Of a stretch of 64,000 bases of DNA, positions 1-11,100 are shown piece by piece. How positions within the stretch are numbered: the first letter of the stretch is position 1; each line of letters starts with the position of its first letter. The notes under the pieces were generated by a model that made no database searches, was not told where the DNA came from, and saw only the letters and a program-made list of their open reading frames with translations. The position numbers were made by a program, and so were the translations under genes. The DNA lies in assembly GCF_029227915.1 (NCBI RefSeq), contig NC_079882.1, forward strand, positions 29,688,001 through 29,752,000. Reading direction: 5' to 3'. Source of the stretch: Hydractinia symbiolongicarpus. Its lineage: Eukaryota; Cnidaria; Hydrozoa; Anthoathecata; Hydractiniidae.

Positions 1-357
1 TCGGGAGCGAAAAGAGACCCAAGGAATAATTTTGTGTAAACTGGTAAAAGATGTTTTTTTTTTAAACAACAAAACAAACAACAAATATAATACGTATCCA
101 GTTATTCTAAATAATTTTTCTAATTTCAGGTTCGGTACATAATAAATCACGAAATTTCCATATTTAATAATTTGAATGTGACAACGGTTTAAAATTATTA
201 TAACAGACTAGCCATTGTTTACAAAAGCGTGTCACATATATTTACAAAGTAGGTAATATTGTTGGACATTGCTTATACTCCATAAACTTTAAAAGTATTG
301 ATTTATTTGCTCGTAGAAATAAAGGAGTAGATTTTGATGTTGTCGCTGTTGTCGCTA

Positions 358-383
358 TTTGTTGTTGTTGTTGTTGTTGTTGT
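358..383. repeat. (GTT)n microsatellite
   Basis: About eight consecutive GTT units. It accounts for the threonine run in a minus-strand open frame here, so that frame is not taken as a gene. Confidence 0.9.
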
Positions 384-899
384 AAGGATTCTGTTGTTAA
401 AACAAAATAGACGATAAAAATATAAATATATCACCTTACGAAGAATGTCAAAATAGGATAAAAATACATAAAGCTTTTTTGAGAGCAGAGTAGAATAAAC
501 AATGTTGTCAAAAAATCTGTAGTAACATCCGACAAAACTTTCTTTCGTGTGTGTTTTGTCTGAAACGATTCGAATTGTTACTTTTCTTAGCATTCTCATA
601 ATTTTTTGTTCTTAGAAGTTATGGAATGATAGAGCTGTCAATTTATAGTGGCATGTTGTGCTATTATAATATCATATACATTGATTAGATATAATCCAAC
701 AGCCACGTAAGAAACAAAAGAGTTCAGGGGGGGAGATAATAAAATAGTATCTGTCAAGGCTACAAATTTGCAAAACGGAAAAAATGTATAAACCATCTAA
801 AAACGATTAATTTGTTAGTTATTATACCGTCTCATTGTTGGTTGTAATTTTAACACGCTTTAGAATTATTGTGAAAGAAAGTCCCTTCTCTCACTCTGT

Positions 900-1690
900 G
901 ACGTACGGAGTGTGGTTTCTATACGGAGTAATACTCCGTATAGATGCTATACAGAGTGTGGTTTAGCTATACGGAGTCTGCCAACGAATCTTCTTAAAGT
1001 GAAATATTGCAATATATGACTGTTTGAAACTATTTCCAAAAAGAAATAAAATAAAATAAAATAAAAACAAGTTAAAAAGACAAGCACATCATTTTCCTAC
1101 TTTTTTATCCATCGTAAATATACGAATTATATTGTAGCTATACGGAGTGTAAAAACATTAGTTTGCAGCAACGGATTAAGGCATAAAGATTGTGAGATAC
1201 CGAGAGTATGTTATGCAGAATTTGCTATGCGGAGTATGCAGAATGTACTATAAGGTGTATGCCATACGGAGTATGCCATACGGACTATGTCATACTGAGT
1301 ATTCTGTACGGAGTATGCCATAGGAAGTGTGACATGCTAAATATACGAAGTATGCTATACGAAGTGTGACGGTTGGCAGTTCTACTAATACTAATTGGTA
1401 CTCTGCATGTGTGTCTCATATGTTAGACTTTTTTCTTCTTATACAAATTATTTCCTTGTCTTAGGCACGATTTTTTAAACTGGAATAACCCAGAGTAAAC
1501 TTTTAATAAGAATGCTTAGTTTAGACTTCGACGCTTTTGCCATTGTCGCATTATATCCTCGCAGTTTTTGTACGAAATATTTCCGTCTATACGGAGTAAA
1601 CATGTCGCTATACGAAGTTATACCCCGTTTACGCATGCCTATACGGAGCCGTACTCCGTATAGCTGCACACTCCGAATGGAACAACTCCA
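900..1690. repeat. Degenerate interspersed TATACGGAGT repeat field
   Basis: The motif TATACGGAGT and one-base variants (TACGAAGT, TGCGGAGT, TACAGAGT) recur at irregular spacing around 919, 948, 967, 1138, 1231, 1265-1345 and 1585-1665. Two copies face each other as near-perfect hairpins: 919-943 (11-bp arms, AAT loop) and about 1640-1664 (10-bp arms). The short open frames on both strands here (1475-1828, 1512-1790) arise from this repeat and the adjacent SINE, and are not called as genes. Confidence 0.75.
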
Positions 1691-1709
1691 CCCTCCTTCT
1701 TCTTTATTG

Positions 1710-2010
1710 CGCCATAGCTTAGTGGTTATATTCTCGCATTTTGTGCGGAGGTCGGGGTTCGATTCTTCTTTGCGGCGATTCAATATCTGATTAACACCAG
1801 CCATGTGATGTAAATTCAGGAGATGCACACTGTGTGGGCCGTTGGTTGTTGCAGGAAGTTGTCTAGAAGAGCGACTCTAACGCGCACTCATAAAATGTCT
1901 TAGCACGTAACCCTAAACAAGGCCCTTGACACGGACTTTGAAATGGGTGTGGAGATGGCAAAACAGACCAGAATTTACCGTCAACCTCGTTCTTAGTCCT
2001 CTGTTAATTT
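1710..2010 (+). repeat. tRNA-derived SINE-like element
   Basis: The head resembles a tRNA gene with an internal pol III promoter: an A-box-like ATAGCTTAGTGG near 714-725 of this kilobase (1714-1725) and a B-box-like GGTTCGATTC at 1756-1765. Acceptor-stem pairing is poor, so a working tRNA is unlikely. An unrelated body of about 200 bases follows, and near 1982 there is an AACCTCGTTC segment resembling the short repeat family seen elsewhere in the window. SINE identity is inferred from the head-plus-body layout; the 3' end is approximate. Confidence 0.5.
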
Positions 2011-5000
2011 ATTTGTCATGGTACAGGGACTTTAAGATAAACACTTAAAAAAGGCTCGCAAATTTAAAAACGACCCAAATTGGTGACGATAAGGACAATA
2101 ATGATGATGGAATATAACTTTCCTATAGCAAAACTGCTTAAATTCTACGAATTTCTTTGCTATTTACGTAAAAGTATTGAATTCAAGCCAACATATTACG
2201 CTCCTTCGTGGTGGTCATTAAAAGATTTTCAGCCGGTTTTTCATAATTATTAAGGATTCAATGATGGTGCGCAAACACAAATAAAAATAAACGAATGACA
2301 GCCAGTTGTTATGGCGGAAAATTGAAATTCAAACTACGATACCCAAGGTAAACAAATTTATGTGAACCTATTTTCTATTACTTTATTATGTTGTAATATC
2401 ATAATAAATATCAGTATATGTGAATTAATTATGTCCACAAGGAAAAATATTGATAATATTTATCATTTTTGCTCCGCAAAACGTAAAATACAGCTAGCTA
2501 GCTATCTAGCTCTAAAAGAGCTGCAACCCCTACAGAAATATTGAGACAGTGGTACTTTTTTACGATAACCTCTATGACTTATATCTCTGCTTAACAGTAG
2601 CACTTCCCTTCGAGAAAAACGGCTATGGGCAATGCTGAGCAACAATTAGCACATTTTAAGAGTCCGGATGTAAACCAAATAAACACAAGATCCTAAGTCA
2701 ACTGTAAACATTGACAAGTAACCTTCAACAAGTTCCAGTTGCATGAATCTAGTGTAGAAATGGCCTAATAAGTACTTTTTGGAAGGAACATCCAAATTTG
2801 TCAACTTGACTCAATACATTTTGTGTAGGTATGATATCATTGCTATTACAGATACAACAGACGCACTAGATCAAAACAACAAAACTATCTAGCTACATGA
2901 TACAATTATATAGCCTGTTTATTTTACGAAACAAAAAAAAACATACAAAATAAAATTTTTTCGAAAAAAAAAACAAAAAAAATTCGAACGAACTTAACAG
3001 AAATCAAAATCATTTATTAAAAGTTTTGAAGAATCACAACACTCTTTTTCGTGAGAAAAACAAACATATGTCTTCAAAATAAAATGCTTTGAGGTAAATT
3101 ATTTTTAAAATTGTCCACAATCTGCTCTAATTGTTCATTTGTGAATGTTGGTGGTTGGTGGCCATTGTTTATAAATTTTTTATTTTATTAACAATTTTAT
3201 AGAGACATTTGGAGTTTCTAATTTCCAGGTAAGGCTGTTTTAGCCAATCTAAAGACCCCCTGCAAAGTCTTTTTTCAACTTCCATCTTAGCGCCACTATT
3301 TGAGAATATCCTTGCACCACTTTCACCCCTGCAGATTAATCAACCAAGCAGCCTGCCATCCACTCTTAATTTTCAAACTTCGCCAGGACAATTTAAAGGT
3401 AAAAATGCTGTACTTTGTGCAGCATGGGATGGAACTAAAATCAGAGACTGTGCCTGCAAAAGATAATTGCTTCATTTTTACTGGATGTCTCAAAGGTGTG
3501 GGGTGCAAAAAATCAGACCCTGAGAGAACTCAGTGGATTTGGAGCAAGGTTGCAAAAATTAAAAAAATGTAAATGTACTTTTTTAACAAGATTCTAGTTT
3601 TGTTTAATGAACTATGAAATCCTTATTAAAACGATTGTTTCATTTTGTCTAAATTTTTTCAAAATGACTTGTTTATAAGCAACTAAACTGGATTTGAAAA
3701 ATTATTAAGCAACTTCCTGTACAAATATAAGTACAAGGAACACTTTATTTTATTTGCTTAAGAAACATTTATGTATTTAAATGTACCTGTTCTTAGCACC
3801 CAAACATGGTCAGTATTTAATCCTCTCCTTCAGATTTTTTGACTTTTACTGCTATCACAACTCATGCATCTGCTAGTTACTTTTTTAGAACATAAAATAA
3901 AGGTCTGAGACTTATACTCATACATAAAATCCCACTTTATTTCTTGAAGAAAATTGCCAGAGAAAAAAAGCAAAATAATTATGCAGATAGTAATATTAAA
4001 TTTAATATGGCCGATTTCAAACAAACAAACAAATTAGATTAACATAATAAATTTATAGACAAATAAAAACTTCAAATACTGGTAGCGAAGAAATTATAAT
4101 GTTGTTAATTTATGGCGAATTAAAAAATATATATTGGCGGTTGTAAAAAAATATGAGTGATCTGTCTATTCTGTGAAAGTTCTTGTCTAAAAATATTGTA
4201 GCAGAAAAATAAAATTACTATGGTATATATATTTCTGAAAAATATTGAGGCAAAAAAATCTTGCTAAGTTGCTTTCGTTTTTTTTCCTATTTTAAGTTGT
4301 CAAGACCACATATTCTGTTTAGTGTTTTTCATTTAAACACTAAAATATAGTCATTTAGGGGAAATGCCTAAGATCATTATGCTCAAAATGTTTCTTTAAC
4401 AGTGGAGATTAAACTTAATTTAGTTTAGTTAAATCAGTCAACTTGTAATCATAAGGTTTCAGGTTTGAGTACTCACTGTGGTGCACTTTAAATGCAATGT
4501 TGTCAGTCCATTTAGTGCTATTAACACACAAAAAAAGATTTTTTTTGCCTATACCAGCTTACAAACAGTTTAGCGAAAATATTTTAAGGCTAAGGCTCAC
4601 AAGCCAGTTAATTTTTATGGAGTTTTTTTTCATTCCAACCAATCTTTAACATTCCAAGGAATATAGGCAAATTTGAGGTATGAAAGGTATGAGTTGGAGG
4701 TCTGGTAAAGGCTACATGCTACATAGGGCTTGTGATATTTTGTGGAACACAGAAAATTAAAAGAGACTAACTGAATTAGTGCTTTATTTTTTATAGAGAT
4801 TAACATAATATGTTAACAAGTAAGATTGTTGTCTCCATTGCTTTTGGCATAATTAGCTATAAAATTTATGCGTCAGCCATATTGCGCTATTATCTATATT
4901 TGCAAAGAAAGCAAATCAAATAAGCAATAATTATAGCTTAGCTTTGTTTCTCTGTAATGACCTTATTGCCAATTCATTTCTATTTAGCAATAATTCTATT

Positions 5001-5197
5001 GTTTTTTTTATGAATTATCTCTGAAAACTATCAATAATTATAAATAAACTGGTTAGGAAGTAAGTTGTACACATGCTATTTACGAACTGAAAGTCAGGGC
5101 ATCATTAAGTTGAATATCGCAGAAGTCGCCGGTGACATGCTTCGAAAATGCTTGTCACAGGCACAGTTCAATGCAAAGCAAAACTGGACAGGAGACT
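2011..5197. other. Non-coding stretch without a recognised gene
   Basis: AT-rich sequence with a short CTAGCTAG run near 2493-2510 and poly-A/T tracts. A roughly 70-codon open segment at 3229-3451 is preceded by an acceptor-like TTTTAG. A degenerate B-box-like sequence lies near 4460, perhaps an old SINE. No gene, promoter or RNA is called. Confidence 0.5.
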
Positions 5198-5779
5198 CAA
5201 TTGTTAGAGTCTTTGCAGAACATCTCTTCTAACAAAACTAAGGGCAGGGCTGACTTATTGCCTGCTGTGTCGTGTGGGAGACAAAACTTCTGGACTTTTT
5301 TTTAATACGATATACAATTTTTTCGATTATTGTTACTAAACATATTTGATTTCTCTTTCCCCCTTTGAAAAGATTTTTTAAACTTTATTGAACATGTTTT
5401 TTTTGGTATTATTACATCATGAGAACATTCGTCCAAAATCTGTTTTAAGGTACAGGACACCTAACCTCTCCCGTGCTCTGGTTATATTTAACTTGCATGG
5501 GTGCGCACTCTTCTCACAGTATTCTCTGTGACGATGAAGGGTGGACTGGCTTGTGGCATCGTTCCAAATGGTCTTTCGTTTGAGTCTCAGTGTAATGCAC
5601 CAGCCGAGCATAAGAGTGTCAGCATGAAGGAAAGGGGCCAACTTTAATGTTATCTATACCTTACGTTCTTCATAATAACACTATTTATTTAAATTTCACA
5701 ACAAAATTACGTCAGCAATTTTTTTACGAACCACTATGCTTCAAAAACTCAGTGCTCCCGCTCTCCTGAATGTAATAAA

Positions 5780-6490
5780 GCCAAATTTCCACTAGGCGTT
5801 CCAGAACGTGCTGAGCGTGTCGGCTATTGTTTTTTCAGTCCCAAACCCTCTAAAGGCTGTCCGCTTAGTGCGGTTTCAAAAGTCGACTCTACTTCGACTT
5901 TTCCCACGTTTTCAAAGCACTATCCAATTAAACTGCTCCAAGGCCACGTGATATAAACAAATTTTTGCGAGAGCCATCAAAAACAACACACCTGAGACTA
6001 GATATCTCATTGTGACACAAGGCCTTTCAATTGCACTTATCGGCTCTCTCGTCTTTGTTTCGCTTTTCTTAATTAAAGGAGCAACCCAAGATAAAAGAGT
6101 TTTAAGTTTAGTGGGTGAAAAAAAAGTTGACTGTCATACAATTTCATATCTTGAACGAGAAGATTGAATTCTCCTTTTAGTTTTTCTTCTTGATACAACC
6201 GTCTTATCTAAAACCGTTTTGCATACTTTTTTGTTTTGTTTTCTTTTTCTTCATTCAGCAATAACAATAGTTTGAGAAGATTTATTTTCTTAAACAGCAA
6301 TAATTTTCTACGTAGAAACGTTCATGTTTACAATTTTTTTTTTGTTTAAAAGTTTACGCGCTTTTTTTGTTGCTTTTAACAAGTGGAAATCAAAAAATAA
6401 CATTCGAAGCGGATTTATTAGCGGCTATTGTTTTAAAACAATAGCTGCCTACGCTCAGCGCATTTTAGACCGCCTAGTGGAAAATTGCCT
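5780..6490. mobile_element. Nested inverted-repeat (MITE-like) element
   Basis: The left end (5782-5835) and right end (6436-6488) are inverted copies sharing TTTCCACTAGGCG, GCTGAGCGT and GCTATTGTTTT blocks over about 50 bp. The interior has no open transposase. The element sits wholly inside the central part of the 5198-7468 foldback element, so it probably inserted later, or is that element's original core. A near-perfect palindrome, GGCTATTGTTTT facing AAAACAATAGC, lies at 6421-6448. Confidence 0.6.
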
Positions 6491-6840
6491 TAATTGCATG
6501 CCAAAATCATAAGCTAGGCATGCGATACCGATCGCACGCCTGTATTGTGTACGTACCACCACACGCGGGTGCAAGTATTCATGACCAAAACTGATATATA
6601 TCCGTCCTGGTCATGTGAATTTTAGCAGCTGAGCCATACTTCACTCGCCTTGATTGTTCTAGGTGCGTGATGGATTTCACGCGCCTTGCTTGAATTGAGT
6701 AGAGTGATTATTCAGATTTCATAATTTAAGGTGCGTGATAACACATATGAAAAGTGTGGTCGTCTGGTAGGCCTACTGAGTAATAAATGTATTTGCATCT
6801 TTATTAAAGGACCATACGTAATTTGTATAGTTCGTATCAG

Positions 6841-6873
6841 AACTTCGTATCAATGAATCATTGATACGAAGTT
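6841..6873. repeat. Perfect 16-bp-arm hairpin
   Basis: AACTTCGTATCAATGA is followed by a single A and then its exact reverse complement. It lies within the foldback element. Function unknown; it may be a sub-terminal repeat of the transposon. Confidence 0.85.
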
Positions 6874-8113
6874 TAAGTTTTTCGAAGCGTCGGCATTCGG
6901 CACTGCCGACATAATTGCCAACGTAAAATACGAAAACACTGTAGTTGCATCGGCAAAAAGATTACCAACGTAATTTTGTTGTGAAATTTGAATAAATGCC
7001 ACAATCAAAAAGGTTGGTATTATTATGAAAAACGTAAGGTATAGAGAACATTAAAGTTGCCTCTTTCCTTCATGCTGACACTCTTATGCTTGGCTGGTGC
7101 ATTACACTGAGACTCGAACGAAAGATGAAAGACCATTTGGAACCATGCCACAAGTCAGTCCGTCACAGAGAATACTGCGAGAAGAGTGCGCACCCATGCA
7201 AGTTAAATATAAATAGAACATTGGAAGGTTAGGTGTTCTGTACCTTAAGACAGATTTTGGACGAATGTTCTTGTGATGTATTACCAAAGAATGAATAAAG
7301 TTTAAAAAATCTTTTTAAAAAGGGAAAGAGAAATCAAATATGTTTAGTAATAATAATCAAAAAAATTGTATATCATATTAAAAAGAAGCCCAGAAGTTCT
7401 GTCTCACATAGACACAGCAAAGTCCTCGGTTTTGTGAGAAGAGATGTTCTGCGAAGACTCTAACAATTTGTGTAAGGAGAAACTTGCTTCGCTCTAAAAA
7501 ATCAATTTTTTAAATTATTTTTTTGTTATCAGCTTTTACAAGAACAAAATACTTTTTTCCTCTGCTATGCCTTTGCTTTGATTTTCACTTATAGTCATAT
7601 GGCAGCACCAAACTTTTTTATTTGTTTAAAAATTTGTTTATTCTTGACAGTAAACGTCAACGATATTGACATCTTAAGTCTGTCAACAAGAATGGGAGGT
7701 AATTTACAAATCACAAGTACTTAGTTGCTATCAAATGCCTAGAAATATTTAATTATAAATAGGAAAAAAATATAATTAGCAAAAAAAAGAAAATCAGAAA
7801 AAATGGTGGTCAGAAAAAACAAATTGGCAAAGATTGTTGTTCAGAAAAAAAATATTAGTTACTTATTTTATCAATAATGTAAAGGTATCCTTGGAGCATT
7901 CTTGCCTAACAAAACAACAACCTGGCCTTGCATGTTGATGTATAGATATGATGGTTGAGGACAATCTGTAAGTTGTCAACTCGTAAGTCCTGTTAAGCTG
8001 CAATCTAGTCATGTGGTCAATTATGACGCTCGTGATATGTATAGTTTATCTTTTGAAAACCCTATCTAATCCCTTGTTTATGTTAGATTTATATATAGTA
8101 TATTCATTGTTTT

Positions 8114-8115
8114 AG
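8114..8115 (+). promoter_or_regulatory. Splice-acceptor-like AG upstream of the ARMC9 start
   Basis: A pyrimidine-rich run ending GTTTTAG lies 16 nt before the ARMC9 ATG. It could accept a spliced leader or a 5' UTR exon. Similar AGs precede RAP1, DLD, the SK channel, the claudin-like gene and two small ORFs. Confidence 0.45.
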
Positions 8116-8131
8116 AATTTATTAATAAAAA

Positions 8132-11100
8132 ATGGAGGACATGAAATCTAGAGAGCCAGTTTTACATGCTGTTGTTAAAGAGGTATGGAATCTTAGCAGT
8201 TATCGATCCGCTCTAACTATCCCTCACAATTAGAATAAGAAGATGAACCTTTTATTTAGTTATATCATTTTCCTATATTAATCACATCTCATTATAAATA
8301 TTAACTTTTTTGCAAGTAAAATGTCTTGACACAGTTGCATCAATGTTTAGTGATTGGTAAAATGTCTCTAGGAGGTCATCTTAAATTTACAGTAATCTTT
8401 AGACTTTAGAGACCACGGGCTGTCCCTGGTGCATGTTCTACAGTCCTCAAACCTATTAATAAGAAAATAACACCAGAGCAATAAATTGCTCTCCAAAGAT
8501 TACAATAATTTAGGCGAGCAATCTGAATAAATAGAATAAGTTTAAAAGAGCATATTGAAGTCTTTTTTACCTATTTTGTTATATATATTTTGGTTCTTTT
8601 TTACTGTAAATAAGAAGAAAGAAAACATTGATTTCCATGTGAGTTAAATTAATATTGCTCAGCCAGAAAAACTTTTTTTGGAATTGGGGAAACAAATAAT
8701 GGCTCAGCTAGTTTCTTATTTCTCAGAATTGGGTAAGACTTTGCATAAGCAAGAGCAATTGCTCTCACCTTATTAATAAGCCTGAGTCCCATGCCATAAA
8801 GGAGATGATTAGCATTTAAATAATGAATGTACTTTGAAGGTTTTATTCTTCACGAGTCTCTCTATTAAATAACCTAACTTGATCTTTTTAAATTTCATGA
8901 AATTTAAATAATGAGTTCTAAAAAAATACCCAATGGAATGATGAAGTAAACATACTTTTATAGTTTTTAGAGAGTGTTGGTTATGAAGACACTATCAGTG
9001 CATACACTGAAGAATTACAAAACAATAATATTACTGTCAATATGGATGCCTTACCAAGTCAAATGGAAGATGAAAGCATAAAAAAAAAGGTGATCAAGAC
9101 ATTTTTATTTAATTATATCTGTCATGAACTTTGAATGCAAAAGACAACCTTTTAAAACCAGTTAAATCTTAGTTTTTTTCTGGTAAAATAAATGGTTGTT
9201 TAGGAAGCTTATCAATCTGTAACATGTTTTCTTGCACTTTTGTAACTTCTAAATAGCCATAATCAAATTGACAATGACTAACAGTATCAAGAAAAGGATT
9301 TCTGCATTTGTTTCGTGTTTATGTTCTATGAGAATTGTTTTCTTAAATATAATTTAACTGAAAGTAAGAAAATTGTTATTATTCTGGGTGATTCACACGA
9401 ACTGCTTTTTACAATCTAAGAACTATTTCTTGTTCTTCCTTCAGTGTTTTTTTGGATTATCTTCTACACTGCAATAGTAAATACACTCAAACCTGTGTTA
9501 ACCAACAGCAACTTTAATGTTCACCCCTCCTGTTTTACCCCATAAAAAGACCAACAGCGTTTCAATGACACTTTGAATTGTATTAGATTAGGATTTTCCA
9601 TTAAATTATCATTGACTGTACTATTACCTTATTATTACCTTATTATTACCTTCCTTTCCTCATTATCATCTTCTACTTCGATTGACTCCTTGTCTTTTTT
9701 TTTCCATCAACAGTCTCATTGCAATTGGGATGTTCTTCCGAAATAATCTCTTAAGGAATCTCAACAACATGCAGATATTTCTTCTTGTTTTAATGAACAA
9801 GTCATCTAAATCATTTTGTGTGCTATCTTGGTCTTTAGCAGTAAGGCGAGATTTGGCAAAACACTTTGTCACTGGTTCTTCTCTCACTTTCTTCCAACAA
9901 ACGAGTATAAGCATAGGTAACTTTTGACCAAAAGCATTCTATCTGCTAGTTTTGTTAACCTCTGGTTACTATTTTCTGCCAACGCACATGACTTTCCTAA
10001 AGTACATTTTGTTGTTTGGTAATTTGAATTGCAAATAATTTGGTAAAATTGTGAATAATTTTATCAAGGTGGACAAGAGGACAGATTTGTAGTTGCCATT
10101 AATCAAACATCTACCAAAACAAAAACTTAAAAGATTTGCAAAACTTCTTTCTTACTTTCTGCAAGCCTATGGCTTAAGCACTTGTTCCGTGAAAATGTTG
10201 GTAAAGACAGTCTTCTTATTTGGTAAGCCTGCCAACCTTGCAAGGCTAGCAAGTTTTTAGCTTAATATAGTTTTATAAACATTTAAACATTTTGCAGCAA
10301 GAACTTCCAAAGACTCTAGTTACTAGAAACTGTTTTGAAACTAATTTTTTTATTGACCCACTCTATAATTGGGGTGAATACCTTTTATTTTTTTAGTGCT
10401 TTTGTAAACGTCTTTAGAACAATTGTTAGGGATATTTTTGTCATACAGTTTTTAACTATTTATACATAGCACAATACAACTTTGTCACAGTCTTTTTCTT
10501 TTATGTCTTTTTTGAGATATTATTTCTTTCCACCGCTTCAAATATTTCGATTTTCTTTTACGACATCATTTTTTTTACTTTAGGTACAAAGCTTTGAACT
10601 CTATCAAGTTCTTTCAGTACCTTTTGTATTTTTCTACCAGGATTTCATTAGTAAGCTGAAGAAAATGTGTTGAATAATGCTGTGTTTATGTTTTTATTTG
10701 TAGAAATAAAATGTTTTGCCTGAATATTAGAACCAAATTAATTTGAACATTCTTTTTGAGGAAAGTTCGGCTTATGAAACTAACTATATCCCATTGCCCT
10801 AATTGGGGTTTTTACTTAACGAGTATTGTAAACATGTGTAGATTTGAGTTGATTTTTTTTAATCATTTATTGCAATTAAAATATCTTTTTACAGGCATTT
10901 TACACATTATAGGAAGCTTTTACAAAGTCATTCAAAAATGGAAATTACAAATCATTTTGGTTACTGTGGAAAGAACACGTTTCGGAATCACTGAAAAATG
11001 AAAATGACACTCAAAGACTTGAGTTTAAACTACAACTATATTTTGCAGTTTATCCTATGACTACAGATGAGGTAATTTTATTATTTATAATTATTTGTCA

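Larger units (their letters stand above)
5198..7468. mobile_element. Foldback (long inverted repeat) element, about 2.3 kb
   Basis: The left arm (about 5198-5730) and right arm (about 6955-7468) are diverged reverse complements over some 500 bp. Matching blocks include CAATTGTTAGAGTC, AACATCTCTTCT, TTTGATTTCTCTTTCCC, ACTCTTATGC, ATACCTTACGTT and TTCACAACAAAATTACGT. The central 1.2 kb has no transposase. Small open frames in both arms (5417-5641, 7102-7287) are the same repeat read twice and are not genes. This fits a non-autonomous foldback DNA transposon; its family is unknown. Confidence 0.75.

Noticed and set aside
1710-1782. Functional tRNA gene
   Set aside because: A and B boxes are recognisable, but acceptor and D-stem pairing are poor and an unrelated body follows, so it is treated as a SINE head.
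1475-1828. 117-codon minus and 92-codon plus frames
   Set aside because: They lie in the TATACGGAGT repeat field and SINE head; the translations are repeat sequence.
3830-4024. 64-codon minus frame with a hydrophobic signal-like stretch
   Set aside because: It has no ATG at its start (TTG) and no supporting acceptor; a chance AT-rich hydrophobic frame is likely.
5417-5641. 74-codon minus frame, with a similar 61-codon frame at 7102-7287
   Set aside because: The two are the same sequence from opposite arms of the foldback element, with no family match.
8971-8972. Alternative acceptor for ARMC9 exon 2
   Set aside because: Starting at 8973 keeps phase but removes the FLE that completes the LisH motif; the acceptor at 8962-8963 gives [13 protein letters not shown].
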